A stretch of 43,880 bases of DNA from a bacterium (GTDB lineage Bacteria > Zhuqueibacterota > QNDG01 > DSAB01), in the NCBI GenBank assembly GCA_016931965.1, contig JAFGDT010000140.1, positions 1 to 43,880 on the forward strand, given 5' to 3'. The notes under the pieces are model-generated. The model did not search any database. It was not told the DNA's origin and saw nothing but the letters and a program-made list of their open reading frames with translations. The number at the start of each line of letters is the position of its first letter. The first letter of the stretch is position 1. Shown in pieces: positions 27,666-37,426 of this stretch. The translations under genes were made by a program, and so were the position numbers.

Positions 27666-28607
27666 TTATTCAATCCTTTTCAACAATTCTAAATAATCCG
27701 AGTCAGTTGATAAAATGAGCGTCGTGTTCTCGTCTATCGTCTCGCGGTATGTCTCAAGGGTTCTCATAAACGAATAGAATTCCGGACTTAAATTATACGC
27801 CTTTGCATAGATGGCTGTTGCTTCTGCATCTGCCTGGCCTTTAATTTCCTGAGCTTGTCGATAAGCTTCCGATTGAATTCTCAACAATTCTCGTTCCTTC
27901 TGACCCCGTATCTTTGCACTTTCTCCATCTCCTTCTGACCGATATTTTGCGGCGATTCGCTGTCTTTCAGCAATCATACGATCAAAAACCTTTGTTTGGA
28001 CTTCATCAACATAATTGACTCTTTTTATCTTGATATCTTTCAGCTCTACACCAAATTCCGGAGTAATCTGAGAAGAATTTTCCAGAATGATTTGAGAAAT
28101 TCTTTCCCGCCCTGTTTCAATTCCTTCAATAGCTTCTATGTTATCAAGAACAGTCAGTTCTTCGGTAACTTCAAATTCACGATTGGTCGAGCGAACAATT
28201 TCGATGAGATCATAATTGGCGATTGCATTCCTCGTCTCACCATCGATAATATCATCAATTCTTGTCTGGGCTCCTCTCTCATCACGCACTCTCTGAAAAA
28301 ATACAAGGGGATCGCTGATTCTCCACCGTGCATAGGTATCAATCCAGATGAATTTTTTATCTTTTGTGGGAATCTGATTGGCATCACCATCCCACTCAAG
28401 CCAGCGCTTTTCGAAAAAATTGGCTTTTTGTAAAAATGGAATCTTTATATGTAATCCCGGTGAAGTGATTGCTCCCCCTTTGGGTTCTCCAAATTGTGTA
28501 ATAATAACCTGGTTTGTTTCCGAGACAACATAGAAGGCATCGATAAGGATAATTAAAAGTAAGAATGCGATGATGCCAATAACGATTATTCTGATTTGAC
28601 TGCTCAT
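27666..28607 (-). CDS. hflC: HflC, membrane protease regulator (SPFH family)
   Basis: Product of 313 aa. One N-terminal membrane helix (about 7-25) is followed by an SPFH/band-7 domain with FYVVSETNQVIITQFGEP and YARWRISDPLVFFQRVRDE, then a coiled-coil region (IAAKYRSEGDGESAKIRGQ). With HflK it forms the cage that holds FtsH. It overlaps the end of hflK by 4 bp and is followed directly by hslV. FtsH itself is not in the window. Confidence 0.94.
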   Translation of the reverse strand: MSSQIRIIVIGIIAFLLLIILIDAFYVVSETNQVIITQFGEPKGGAITSPGLHIKIPFLQKANFFEKRWLEWDGDANQIPTKDKKFIWIDTYARWRISDPLVFFQRVRDERGAQTRIDDIIDGETRNAIANYDLIEIVRSTNREFEVTEELTVLDNIEAIEGIETGRERISQIILENSSQITPEFGVELKDIKIKRVNYVDEVQTKVFDRMIAERQRIAAKYRSEGDGESAKIRGQKERELLRIQSEAYRQAQEIKGQADAEATAIYAKAYNLSPEFYSFMRTLETYRETIDENTTLILSTDSDYLELLKRIE

Positions 28608-29602
28608 TGTGCTACCTCCCCCCCCAAGTTCAACAGGGGCAATACGTTGTTTCCATTTTCATCAATAATGATTTTTTTATTGATCTTTGGAAGAACATCA
28701 TTAATGGTTTCGAGATAGAGACGCTTCCGGGTAACCAGTGGGGCCCGGGCATATTCTCGATAGACAGCAGTGAACCGATTTGCATCCCCTTCGGCATTAT
28801 TGATCCTTTCAGTGGCATAACCCTCGGCCGCTCTGATTGTTTGTTCGGCCTCTCCCTCTGCTTTCGGAATGGCCTGATTGTATTCTGACCAAGCTTCGTT
28901 GATCTTTCTTTCTTTCTCCTGAAGGGATTCATTCACTTCATTAAATGAAGGCTTCACCGGATCGGGAGGATTGACATCCTGGAAGATCAGCTGGTTCACT
29001 TCGATGCCAATCTCATAGAGATCACAAAGTTCCTGAAGGTTTTCCTTGGCTTCCAAAGCAATGCGTGCCCTTCCGATTGTGATCACTTCATCCACAGAAT
29101 TATCTCCAATAATCCTTCTGACAACAGCTTCATTCATATAACGGAACGTGTTTTCAGCATTCCTTATCTTAAACAGGAAATTGTAGGGATCTTTGATCTT
29201 ATACTGGACAATCCATTCGACGACAGCCACATTCAAATCACCGGTGAGCATGACGGCTTCCTTAATCGATTCGGATGTCTGTGTGTATTGCGTCTGCACG
29301 CCGGCTTCCACTGTGCGAAATCCGAATTCGAGCTTCAACTGCCGTTGAACAGGGACCTTCATCAACGATTCGATACCCAACGGCAGTTTAGCATGAAGGC
29401 CTGGATCTGTTGTTCTGACAAATTTGCCAAAGCGCAAAACAACACCCATCTCCTCTGGGCCAATCTGATATACAGAACCGACAAGTATAATCAGAATGAG
29501 AATACCGATAGCGATGATGCTGATGGTCCTCCGATTGATGGCTGCAGGAATTTCTACTTTCTCCCCCCCGATATTAATCGTCTTTTTTAAGGGTGTCATC
29601 AT
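28604..29602 (-). CDS. hflK: HflK, membrane protease regulator (SPFH family)
   Basis: Product of 332 aa. A membrane helix at about 26-46 is followed by the band-7 domain with YQIGPEEMGVVLRFGKFVR and PGLHAKLP, then helices rich in EGEAEQTIRAAEGYA. It partners HflC around FtsH. AAAGGAGG lies 5 bp before the first ATG, and a second ATG follows immediately. It opens the hflK-hflC-hslV-hslU run after a 192-bp gap below rpoN. Confidence 0.94.
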   Translation of the reverse strand: MMTPLKKTINIGGEKVEIPAAINRRTISIIAIGILILIILVGSVYQIGPEEMGVVLRFGKFVRTTDPGLHAKLPLGIESLMKVPVQRQLKLEFGFRTVEAGVQTQYTQTSESIKEAVMLTGDLNVAVVEWIVQYKIKDPYNFLFKIRNAENTFRYMNEAVVRRIIGDNSVDEVITIGRARIALEAKENLQELCDLYEIGIEVNQLIFQDVNPPDPVKPSFNEVNESLQEKERKINEAWSEYNQAIPKAEGEAEQTIRAAEGYATERINNAEGDANRFTAVYREYARAPLVTRKRLYLETINDVLPKINKKIIIDENGNNVLPLLNLGGEVAQ

Positions 29603-29794
29603 AGTCCTCCTTTATTCATGTAGATTGTTTGGTCCGAAGATGAACATATTTGGAATATATTTAAAAAAAGTGGGTTTTTGTATCGATCGAGCAACAATCA
29701 ATAAAAATTTATATGCTCATTTATAATCATTTTACTCAATTCAATCCTTCAAATGATTTCTCCCATCATTCAATTTGAACATTAACAAAAATGT

Positions 29795-31201
29795 CTAAAT
29801 TTTTCTTCTCAACCTGGCCACAGGAATCATCATCTGTTCACGATACTTGGCCACGGTCCTTCTGGCGACGATAAATCCGTCTTCTTTCAGCATATTGGAA
29901 ATGGTCTGATCGTTGAATGGCTTCTTCGTATTTTCCTTTTCAATAATGGACTTGATTTTGACTTTAATAAGCTTATTTGAAACTTCATCGCCATCCATCG
30001 TTTCCATACGTTCACTAAAGAAATATTTCAGTTCAAAAACACCGAAATCGGTTTGGACATATTTCCCGCTGGTTACACGACTGACTGTTGAGATATCAAG
30101 ATGAACATCATCGGCAACATCTTTGAGAATCAACGGATTCAGGTAATCCTTCCCCTTTTCAAAAAATTCCCGCTGGTGATTGAGGATAGATTCCATGACA
30201 CGCAGAATCGTCGCCCTTCTTTGGTAGATTGAGTTGATGATCCACCGGGCAGATTCCAGACGCTGGCGTATGTAATCTCGGGTCTCCTTATTGACTTTAT
30301 CCTTCCCTCGCAGCAACTGTTTATAGGACTCGTTAATACGAAGCCGTGGAATATTCCAATCATTGAGAGATATATGAAATTTACCTTCAGATTGCGTGAC
30401 AATCACATCGGGAATGATATAATTTTCCGCTTCCGATATGTATCTTTCGCCAGGTTTTGGATTTAACCGGGAAGCTACCTCCATCATCCGTTTGACTTCA
30501 TCAAGAGAAATTTCCAGCTTTTTAGCAATTTTTTCATACCGTTTATTGGTAAAATCCTCAAAGCATTCCTGAATCATCCGGATGGTCAACTCATCCTTTT
30601 CCTCTTTTTCCTGAAGCTGAATCAGTAAACATTCCTGAAGATTTCTTGCGCCGATACCAACAGGATCGAATTGCTGGATAACCTCGAGGACTTTTTCGAC
30701 CTCATCAACGGTAACATTAAATTGTTCGGCGATGTGATCCAAATCAACGGTGAGATATCCATCATCATCGATACACCACAGAATATATTCACCTATTTTC
30801 ATTTGCTGTTCATCAAATGGCGCCAGATGGAGTTGCTCGAAGAGATGATCCATCAGTGTCACAGGAGCGGCTTCGGGCCGTTCGATGTCCTCTTCTTTCT
30901 TTTCCCGAGGCTGGCGAATCTCATAATTGTCTTCATCGTTGAGTATCTCTTCCCAGTCAACCTCCTTTTCCTCACCGACTTCTTTCTCTTCATCGTCCAG
31001 CTCTTTCTCTTCTTCCCTTTCCTCCTTCAGTTCCATTTCCTGCTCAGCTTCAAGGTCCATTTCAAGCAATGGATTCAATTCCAATTCCTGTTTAATCCGT
31101 TGCTCAAGCCGCAATACAGGAAGTTGAAGAAGCGTAGATAACAGGACCTGCTGGGGACTCTGCTTCTGTTGCAGCAATAATCTTTGACTCAGCTGAACCA
31201 T
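29795..31201 (-). CDS. rpoN: RNA polymerase sigma-54 factor
   Basis: Product of 468 aa from ATG 31201 (MVQLSQRLLLQQKQSPQQ), which aligns with the usual sigma-54 N-terminus. An in-frame TTG at 31264 with GAGG upstream would add 21 residues. Region I is glutamine/leucine-rich. Region II is unusually acidic (about 45-105, long runs of E and D). The core-binding and HTH domains follow, and the C-terminal RpoN box ARRTVAKYREQMMIP is intact. Sigma-54 directs -24/-12 promoters with AAA+ activators. No such activator is in the window. It is the last gene of the LPS cluster. Confidence 0.96.
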   Translation of the reverse strand: MVQLSQRLLLQQKQSPQQVLLSTLLQLPVLRLEQRIKQELELNPLLEMDLEAEQEMELKEEREEEKELDDEEKEVGEEKEVDWEEILNDEDNYEIRQPREKKEEDIERPEAAPVTLMDHLFEQLHLAPFDEQQMKIGEYILWCIDDDGYLTVDLDHIAEQFNVTVDEVEKVLEVIQQFDPVGIGARNLQECLLIQLQEKEEKDELTIRMIQECFEDFTNKRYEKIAKKLEISLDEVKRMMEVASRLNPKPGERYISEAENYIIPDVIVTQSEGKFHISLNDWNIPRLRINESYKQLLRGKDKVNKETRDYIRQRLESARWIINSIYQRRATILRVMESILNHQREFFEKGKDYLNPLILKDVADDVHLDISTVSRVTSGKYVQTDFGVFELKYFFSERMETMDGDEVSNKLIKVKIKSIIEKENTKKPFNDQTISNMLKEDGFIVARRTVAKYREQMMIPVARLRRKI

Positions 31202-31314
31202 ATGACGGCCTACCCATTCATGATTGAATGATTGTATTCGATCATAAGTAGTTTTCTTTGACAAGTGACCACAAGCCTCATCTCCATTTTACACGAACCC
31301 AAATTCAATCATTG

Positions 31315-31350
31315 AAAAACGGCCTGCTTCATCTTCATTGGATCAGGCTG
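31315..31350 (-). terminator. Possible weak terminator after the flavoprotein gene
   Basis: On the - strand, CAGCCTG and CAGGCCG (31344-31350 and 31320-31326) pair with one mismatch over a 17-nt loop, followed by TTTTTC. It overlaps the stop codon of the upstream gene. Read-through into rpoN is probably needed, so it may only attenuate. Confidence 0.33.
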
Positions 31351-32410
31351 CCTTCAACTCAAAAATCAATTCGTCCATTAAATCCTTTACAGTGACAATT
31401 TCTTGAATACGATAAGCATTCTGTCCACAAAAAATAAGACCATGGTTCACATCTCCAAAATAAGAATTTACAAGCGCTAAAGCAATACAAAAATTCGCGC
31501 GATCCACTTTGCAGGCCGTGAGACATCGAAAAGGGCAGTTTATTTTTAATTTGCCTTTTTCAGCCAAATCCTTTAAAAAAGGATTCCATATCGCCCGGCC
31601 CGGCATGCCAACCGGACTTTTAATAATGACAATATCCTCTTTTTTGGCATCCAGATAGGCCTGTTTAAATTCACGGGATACATCACATTCCTCGGTGCAG
31701 ACAAACCGGGTTCCCATTTGAACTCCAGAAGCCCCCATGGAAAGCATGCGCGCAATGTCTTTCCCATCGTAGATCCCACCGCCTGTGATAACAGGAATCT
31801 TCTTCCCGTATCGATCTTCGTAAGGTCTGATGGCTTCCAGTACTTCTGGCAGCAGTATCTCAAGAGCGTAATCTTCCGGATGTGTGAGTTGTTCTTCTGA
31901 AAAACCAAGATGCCCCCCAGCAAGAGGTCCTTCAAGGATCAGTGCATCCGCGGTTCGTCCATACCGTTTATCCCATGTTCTCAGAATCAATTCTGCGACA
32001 CGTGCAGAACTGACAATCGGCACAAGATTCACGTTGGGATCAGGAACCAGAACCGGCAGCCGTGTCGGCAAACCGGCACCAAAAACAATAATCTGAATGC
32101 CTTCTTTTACAGAGGTTATGACAAGGTCATCCACATTGCTGAGCACACCCATAAAATTGACAGCGAGAAGCCCTTTCGTCATTGTTTTCGCTTTACGAAT
32201 TTCTCGGATAAGGGCTTCCCTCGATATCCTCTCATATTCTGTTTTTGAAGCCTCAATATCCCCGAGACCGATACTGGAAATGGTACCGATTCCCCCTTCA
32301 TTGGCCACTGCAGAAGCCAGAGAAGCCAGTGAAACCCTGACACCCATACCCCCCTGAACAATAGGAACATCCGCAACAAGATTCCCAATTTGAAGTTTAG
32401 GAACTTCCAT
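31343..32410 (-). CDS. NAD(P)H-dependent flavin oxidoreductase, nitronate monooxygenase/FabK-like
   Basis: Product of 355 aa in a TIM-barrel FMN fold. VQGGMGVRVSLASLA opens the barrel, LILEGPLAGGHLG and ITGGGIYDGKDIARMLSMGA bind FMN, and GVQMGTRFVCTEE is typical of nitronate monooxygenase/FabK proteins. A C-terminal extension has four cysteines: CPFRCLTACKVDRANFC, and CGQNA follows. ATG 32410 has an excellent GGGAGGATT upstream and overlaps the fabF stop by 14 bp. The tight link to fabF favours a role as enoyl-ACP reductase II, but NMO-type nitroalkane oxidation cannot be excluded on sequence. Confidence 0.78.
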   Translation of the reverse strand: MEVPKLQIGNLVADVPIVQGGMGVRVSLASLASAVANEGGIGTISSIGLGDIEASKTEYERISREALIREIRKAKTMTKGLLAVNFMGVLSNVDDLVITSVKEGIQIIVFGAGLPTRLPVLVPDPNVNLVPIVSSARVAELILRTWDKRYGRTADALILEGPLAGGHLGFSEEQLTHPEDYALEILLPEVLEAIRPYEDRYGKKIPVITGGGIYDGKDIARMLSMGASGVQMGTRFVCTEECDVSREFKQAYLDAKKEDIVIIKSPVGMPGRAIWNPFLKDLAEKGKLKINCPFRCLTACKVDRANFCIALALVNSYFGDVNHGLIFCGQNAYRIQEIVTVKDLMDELIFELKAA

Positions 32411-33653
32411 AATCCTCCCTATATTTTTTGATGAGCAAAGAAACGTTTCCTCCACCAAATCCGAAAGAATTGGTCATCGCTGCTTTCAGATGAATCGATT
32501 CAACTCCATTCGTTACATAATCGAGAGGACAATCGGGATCCGGTTCTTGATAATGAATCGTCGGGGGGATATTCCCTGAATAGAGACTCATCACGGTTGC
32601 CACAAATTCTACAGAACCTGCCGCAGCCATCAGATGACCGATCATTGACTTAATTGAACTGACTTTCAATCGTCTTGCATGCTCGCCAAACACATCGATG
32701 ATCGCCTTGCTTTCACATTTATCATTTAATACAGTCGACGTGCCGTGTGCATTGATATATCCCACATCTTTCATTGGAATGGCCGCATCCTTGAGGACCG
32801 CTTGCATAACACGGACCATACCGTCACCCCGGGGATCCGGAGCTGTAAAGTGGTAGGCATCCGCCGTATTGCCATATCCAGCCAGTTCAGCATAGATTCT
32901 CGCCTTTCGATGAAGGGCATGCTGCAGGGTTTCCAGAACAACAATCCCCGCACCCTCCCCCATCACAAAACCATCACGGTTTTTATCAAAAGGACGGCTG
33001 GCATATTCCGCATCGGTTTGCGGCGACATGGATCGTGTGGCACAAAAACCACCATAAGCCATGGGTGTGATACAGGCTTCCGAACTGCCTGCAACCATGA
33101 TATCCGCATCCCCTCTTTGGAGAATTCGAAATGCATCACCAATGGCATTCCCCCCTGTGGAACAGGCTACAGAAGGTGCAGAGATCGGACCCTTAAGACC
33201 AAATTGAACAGAGACCATGCTGGCAGCCATATTGACAAGGAGTTTTGAAACAAAAAATGGATTCAATCCTTTCGGCCCTTTTCCCCTGAGTATATCATAT
33301 CCGTCTTCAATCGTTTGTGATCCTCCAATACCCGATCCAATGATCACACCAGCCCTGGTTTCATCAAAGGCGGCAGAATCAAGTCCTGCATCTTCAAGCG
33401 CCATGGAAGAGGCGGCAATTCCAAATTGCGTAAAACGATCCATCCTCCCGGCCGTTTTGCTGTCGATCCAATCACCAGGATCGAAATCTTTTACCTCTGC
33501 AGCCAACTTCGAACGAAAATCGCTTACATCAAAATGGGTGACTTTCGCAACCCCGTTCCGGCCAGTTTTCAACGCCTCCCAGAAATCGGTTACACCGATA
33601 CCAATTGGTGTGATCGCACCCAGACCCGTTATGACAACGCGATTCTCATTCAT
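32397..33653 (-). CDS. fabF: Beta-ketoacyl-ACP synthase II
   Basis: Product of 418 aa. It extends fatty-acyl chains on ACP by condensation with malonyl-ACP. The thiolase-fold triad is complete: C164 in ACSTGGNAIG, H303 in NAHGTST and H340 in SMIGHLMAAAG, with K335 in SIKSM. The C-terminus NSFGFGGGNVSLL is canonical. The start is ATG 33653, with other ATG/TTG codons up to 33662. No phosphopantetheine carrier gene is adjacent. It lies between lptB and the flavoprotein in the LPS cluster, so it may serve lipid A or general membrane acyl supply. Confidence 0.95.
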   Translation of the reverse strand: MNENRVVITGLGAITPIGIGVTDFWEALKTGRNGVAKVTHFDVSDFRSKLAAEVKDFDPGDWIDSKTAGRMDRFTQFGIAASSMALEDAGLDSAAFDETRAGVIIGSGIGGSQTIEDGYDILRGKGPKGLNPFFVSKLLVNMAASMVSVQFGLKGPISAPSVACSTGGNAIGDAFRILQRGDADIMVAGSSEACITPMAYGGFCATRSMSPQTDAEYASRPFDKNRDGFVMGEGAGIVVLETLQHALHRKARIYAELAGYGNTADAYHFTAPDPRGDGMVRVMQAVLKDAAIPMKDVGYINAHGTSTVLNDKCESKAIIDVFGEHARRLKVSSIKSMIGHLMAAAGSVEFVATVMSLYSGNIPPTIHYQEPDPDCPLDYVTNGVESIHLKAAMTNSFGFGGGNVSLLIKKYREDYGSS

Positions 33654-33751
33654 AGTCATCAATCCAGATGGAGAAGAGGACTATCCATAATGGAAAGGAT
33701 GCAATCCCAGCGATCGGTCCAAACTGCAGAGAACCGAATAAATCGATATGT

Positions 33752-34531
33752 TTACTCCGTTGCTTCATAACGATCCAAACGGAACTGTTCCCCCAAATAG
33801 ATTTTTCTTGCCTCTTCGTCATTGGCCAAAAATTCCGAAGTTCCCGATTTGAGTATTTTCCCTTCGTAGAGAAGATATGATCGATCCGTAATGGAAAGTG
33901 TTTCATGAACATTGTGATCCGTAATGAGCACGCCGATGCCTTTTTCTTTGAGATGGCCGACGATTTTTTGAATATCCTCTACGGCAATCGGATCGATCCC
34001 GGCGAATGGCTCATCCAACAAAATAAACTTGGGCTGTGTGACCAGCGCTCGGGTGATCTCCACGCGGCGCCTCTCTCCGCCAGAAAGGGTATAGGCTTTC
34101 TGTTTGGCCAGATGACTGATTGAAAGTTCATTCAAAAGTGATTGTAGCCGTTTTTTTCTTTCATGTCCGTCTATTTTGAGGGTCTCTAAAATGGCCAGTA
34201 TATTCTCTTCGACTGTCAATTTGCGAAAGACGGAGGGTTCCTGACTGAGATATCCAATGCCCATCCGGGCTCTTCTGAACATGGGCACCTTTGTGATATT
34301 TTTATCATTAAAAAAGATGCGCCCCTCGTTTGGTTTGATCATGCCCGTGATCATGTAAAAAGTCGTTGTTTTTCCTGCCCCATTTGGACCTAACAAACCA
34401 ACAACCTCACTGCGTCCCACCTGAATGGAAACCTGATCAACAACCCTTTTTCTCCGATACATCTTGACAAGTTTTTCGGTTCTCAAATGATCTGTGGAAA
34501 GACGATTTTTTTTCTCATGCATTTCAGTCAT
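33752..34531 (-). CDS. lptB: LPS export ABC transporter ATPase LptB
   Basis: Product of 259 aa. The ABC ATPase drives LPS out of the inner membrane. Walker A GPNGAGKT at 48-55, signature LSGGE at 149-153, Walker B ILLDEPF with E174, and switch H206 in [24 protein letters not shown] is the LptB-type Q-loop region. The extra N-terminal 18 residues are variable. The ATG overlaps the lptA stop by 4 bp (ATGA), so translation is coupled. LptF and LptG are not in the window. Confidence 0.94.
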   Translation of the reverse strand: MTEMHEKKNRLSTDHLRTEKLVKMYRRKRVVDQVSIQVGRSEVVGLLGPNGAGKTTTFYMITGMIKPNEGRIFFNDKNITKVPMFRRARMGIGYLSQEPSVFRKLTVEENILAILETLKIDGHERKKRLQSLLNELSISHLAKQKAYTLSGGERRRVEITRALVTQPKFILLDEPFAGIDPIAVEDIQKIVGHLKEKGIGVLITDHNVHETLSITDRSYLLYEGKILKSGTSEFLANDEEARKIYLGEQFRLDRYEATE

Positions 34532-35628
34532 TCTGTACGGTTCTCCGATTCGGTCTTTTCTGGTGGAGCGTTCGGTATATAGGTCCCCGTGGACAGACCG
34601 GGATCGCTTTCCACAGTAATTTTTTCAATGCGGTCGTCATGCAGCATCAAGACAATACGGTCTCCCGTGACGGAATTCATCCCCTGGTATTCGTCCTGCT
34701 CATTAAAAATATGATAGATACTGCTGGCCTGCTCCTCCACGATGACACTGTGTATCGTATCATCCGATGCGACGATGGTGATCGTTTCTCCTTTCAATAG
34801 ATCCTGAAAAAGGCTGTCCATTGAAACAACCGTTGCATCTCCGTAAATTTGTCCACCCTGAAACCGAAAACGGTCAAACCGTACCTGAATGGTATTGCCT
34901 CTCATTTCCTGTTCTCGATACCAGAGGACAGGTTCATTGATCATGACGAGCAGATCCGCATCAGATCGGTAATCAGCACTTTGGCATGTGGCTGTCAAGT
35001 CGCCTTTCTTAATTTGGACACTATCCGACACCAAAACACGTTGTTCTTCTCCCCAGGCTTCCATTTTCAGCCCGGTAACCGTGATCTGTTCACCGGAAGT
35101 GGAATCCACTCCTACCAACTGGGGATGACCTTCAACCAGACCATAATCCAATCGACGGTTATACTCTGCACAATCCCCCGTCAAAGTAATGTTTTCGATT
35201 AGATCGGTAATGACCACATCCCCAAATGCAAAAGCACGCTCCTCATCCTGAAAATAATCGATTCGCTGTGCCGTTAAGACCCTCTGATTGCTTTCCAGTG
35301 AAACATGCCCTGAACCGCTTTCGATGCGATCCCGACCTGAATAATCGATTCGATCGGCTTTCAATGTCCTTTTCCCATCATAAATCGTAACCCGGTCACG
35401 GAGAAGCGCCCTGTTTTCCTCTTCCCACAATCGTGCCCAACCACAATGGATATAAGCATCCCCCTGCACCAATTGGACGTCTCCCTCCCATGTCCACACC
35501 TCTTGATTGTCCACAGTCTCACTGATCAGGCTGTCGGCTCTGACCAGCCGGATACGTTCCTGTGCAAATCCATGGACAATCACAACGAAAAAAATGAAAA
35601 ATAAAAAAAAGATTAATCCCCGTTTCAT
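34528..35628 (-). CDS. lptA: OstA/LptA-like periplasmic LPS transport protein
   Basis: Product of 366 aa, about twice the length of E. coli LptA. The signal peptide ([20 protein letters not shown]) is cut near FAQ. Repeated OstA strands follow: [58 protein letters not shown] and others. These form an open beta-jellyroll bridge that carries LPS across the periplasm. The extra length suggests several jellyroll units in tandem. It overlaps lptC and lptB by 4 bp on each side (ATGA both times). Confidence 0.85.
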   Translation of the reverse strand: MKRGLIFFLFFIFFVVIVHGFAQERIRLVRADSLISETVDNQEVWTWEGDVQLVQGDAYIHCGWARLWEEENRALLRDRVTIYDGKRTLKADRIDYSGRDRIESGSGHVSLESNQRVLTAQRIDYFQDEERAFAFGDVVITDLIENITLTGDCAEYNRRLDYGLVEGHPQLVGVDSTSGEQITVTGLKMEAWGEEQRVLVSDSVQIKKGDLTATCQSADYRSDADLLVMINEPVLWYREQEMRGNTIQVRFDRFRFQGGQIYGDATVVSMDSLFQDLLKGETITIVASDDTIHSVIVEEQASSIYHIFNEQDEYQGMNSVTGDRIVLMLHDDRIEKITVESDPGLSTGTYIPNAPPEKTESENRTE

Positions 35629-36275
35629 CGATCCACACTTTCTAAAAAATCCCCATCGCTGACAGTATCAGCAGAAGCGGATTCGGTAAACGAAGACTCC
35701 AGCTCATCGATATCCACATGTTTTTCACTCGTTCCCCAAGGATTACGGATGATCCTCCGGGTTAGATCAGCATTGGATTCAAAACCGGTACCATACAGGG
35801 TATCCCGATCCTGTGTCGTGACCATGACGAGTGTATCGGAAATGATTTTTTCGAGACGGTTATCCCACCGGAGCACTTCGGTTCTCAGCGTGATGCCGCT
35901 GTCCGATTCCACAACCACATTCCCCATACCGATGATATCCTCCGTTTCCTCGTTATATTCGCCTCTTTCGGAAGTCAGATGAGAAGTATGATTGCCTTCC
36001 TCATCATAGAAATCGACTTCAACCCCTGCATCAAAGATATACATATTGTCTTGATCGAATTTCATCATATGGCCATACCGTACGACAGCCTGACGTCTGC
36101 CGACCTTTGTTAAAATCAACTCGGATTGCCAGCCCTCCTGACTGGGATATTCTCCCTCTTTCTGTTCAACGACGACGGTCTCTTCCTGCTGTCCCTGACA
36201 ATAGAACAATACCCACATTATACCCGCTAAAAAAAAGACCAGCCAATCGAGTTTCCGGTGTATTCGCACTTTCAT
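35625..36275 (-). CDS. lptC: LptC, bitopic LPS transport protein
   Basis: Product of 216 aa. A single N-terminal membrane helix (about 8-28, LDWLVFFLAGIMWVLFYC) anchors a periplasmic LptC-type jellyroll (about 45-175, with RYGHMMKFDQDNMYIFDAGV and ERGEYNEETEDIIGMGNVVV). A Cys follows the helix, so lipidation is possible. The tail is acidic. ATG 36275 starts 1 bp after the kdsD stop; a TTG at 36284 would overlap kdsD. Position between kdsD and lptA is typical. Confidence 0.85.
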   Translation of the reverse strand: MKVRIHRKLDWLVFFLAGIMWVLFYCQGQQEETVVVEQKEGEYPSQEGWQSELILTKVGRRQAVVRYGHMMKFDQDNMYIFDAGVEVDFYDEEGNHTSHLTSERGEYNEETEDIIGMGNVVVESDSGITLRTEVLRWDNRLEKIISDTLVMVTTQDRDTLYGTGFESNADLTRRIIRNPWGTSEKHVDIDELESSFTESASADTVSDGDFLESVDR

Positions 36276-36276
36276 C

Positions 36277-37236
36277 TCAGGCAAAACCCGCTTTCAGTAA
36301 ATCGTGAAGGTGTACCATGCCTACAGGTTTTTTCTCTTGATCGGTAATGATCAGCTGATTGACGCTGTGCGCCTCCATCACATGAAGCGCTTCTGCCACA
36401 AGCACACCCGATTGAACGCATATAGGATTCTGATGCATCACATCTTTTGCTTTGAGATCCCAAATATCGTGTTTATGTTCTACCAAACGGCGCAGGTCGC
36501 CGTCTGTGATGATACCGACCAGTTGTTTTTCCCTGTTCAGAACACACGTCGCACCCAGTCTTTTTGATGTAATTTCAAGGACAGCACGTGATAAAGGGGT
36601 CTCCTCTTCAACCGTAGCAACATCTTCCCCCGTGCGCATCACATCATCCACATAAAACAAAAACCGTTTTCCAATGTCTCCTCCGGGATGCAGCTGTGCA
36701 AAATCTTCGGCGCTTAAACCCCTCTCCTGAAAGAGGGCCATGGCCAGGGCATCCCCCATCACCAACGCGGCTGTGGTGCTGGAAGTGGGTACAAGATCGT
36801 ACGGACAGGCCTCCTCTTTGACCCTTACATTCAACACCACATCACTCTGTTTGGCGATCATCGAATCGATATTACCCAAAATGGAAATGATCGGTACACC
36901 CTGCCGTCGGAAGAGAGGGATCAGCCGAAGAATTTCTTCGGTATTGCCGCTTTTCGAAATACAGATGACGATATCATCCTTCAGAACAGCACCCAGATCA
37001 CCGTGCAATCCTTCGGCGGGATGAAGAAAGAGTGCTGCAGAGCCGGTACTGGTCAATGTCGAAGCGATTTTTTGGGCAATAATACCCGATTTGCCCATGC
37101 CCGTGATGATCACCCTGCCCTTGCAATTGAGCAGCATATCCACGGCTTTCTGGAAATGCTCATCAACATGGCTGATGAGCGCCTGAATGGCCTGGGCTTC
37201 GATTCGAATGACCTCTTTTGCCTTTTGGATGCTCAT
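36277..37236 (-). CDS. kdsD: Arabinose-5-phosphate isomerase
   Basis: Product of 319 aa from ATG 37236. It interconverts ribulose-5-phosphate and arabinose-5-phosphate, the first step toward Kdo. The SIS domain (about 20-160) has TGMGKSGIIAQKIASTLTSTG, FLHPAEGLHGDLGAV and CISKSGNTEE. Two CBS domains follow (about 190-315), with LGATCVLNREKQLVGIITDGDLRR. Earlier in-frame ATGs (37296, 37263) lie in a repeat element and give non-family residues. It ends 2 bp before lptC and lies downstream of the nested inverted repeat. Confidence 0.92.
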   Translation of the reverse strand: MSIQKAKEVIRIEAQAIQALISHVDEHFQKAVDMLLNCKGRVIITGMGKSGIIAQKIASTLTSTGSAALFLHPAEGLHGDLGAVLKDDIVICISKSGNTEEILRLIPLFRRQGVPIISILGNIDSMIAKQSDVVLNVRVKEEACPYDLVPTSSTTAALVMGDALAMALFQERGLSAEDFAQLHPGGDIGKRFLFYVDDVMRTGEDVATVEEETPLSRAVLEITSKRLGATCVLNREKQLVGIITDGDLRRLVEHKHDIWDLKAKDVMHQNPICVQSGVLVAEALHVMEAHSVNQLIITDQEKKPVGMVHLHDLLKAGFA

Positions 37237-37267
37237 TTCTGAATTACCATTTTCTAAAACCATAGAT

Positions 37268-37399
37268 TGAAACTTCTGAAAAATTCTTTTACACATTTTG
37301 TCATCCCGAACCCGTTTCGGGATCTCATCTCAAGAGGTCCTGAAACAAGTTTAGGACGACAGGAATTATCACATCTGATTGAATTTTTCAGAAGTTTCA
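37268..37399. repeat. Nested inverted-repeat element between tal and kdsD
   Basis: A perfect 19-bp inverted repeat (TGAAACTTCTGAAAAATTC at 37268-37286, complement at 37381-37399) encloses two more hairpins: ATCCCGAA/TTCGGGAT with a 5-nt loop (37303-37323), and TCCTGAAAC/GTTTAGGA (37338-37356). The inner pair resemble each other in opposite orientation, as in small non-autonomous repeats. It lies in the LPS operon, 31 bp upstream of the kdsD start. Confidence 0.8.
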
Positions 37400-37426
37400 G
37401 ATTATATGTGTCAATCATAATCATGC

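Noticed and set aside
29603-29794. Sigma-54 (-24/-12) promoter near rpoN or the receiver genes
   Set aside because: No convincing TGGCAC-N5-TTGCA match found by eye on either strand.
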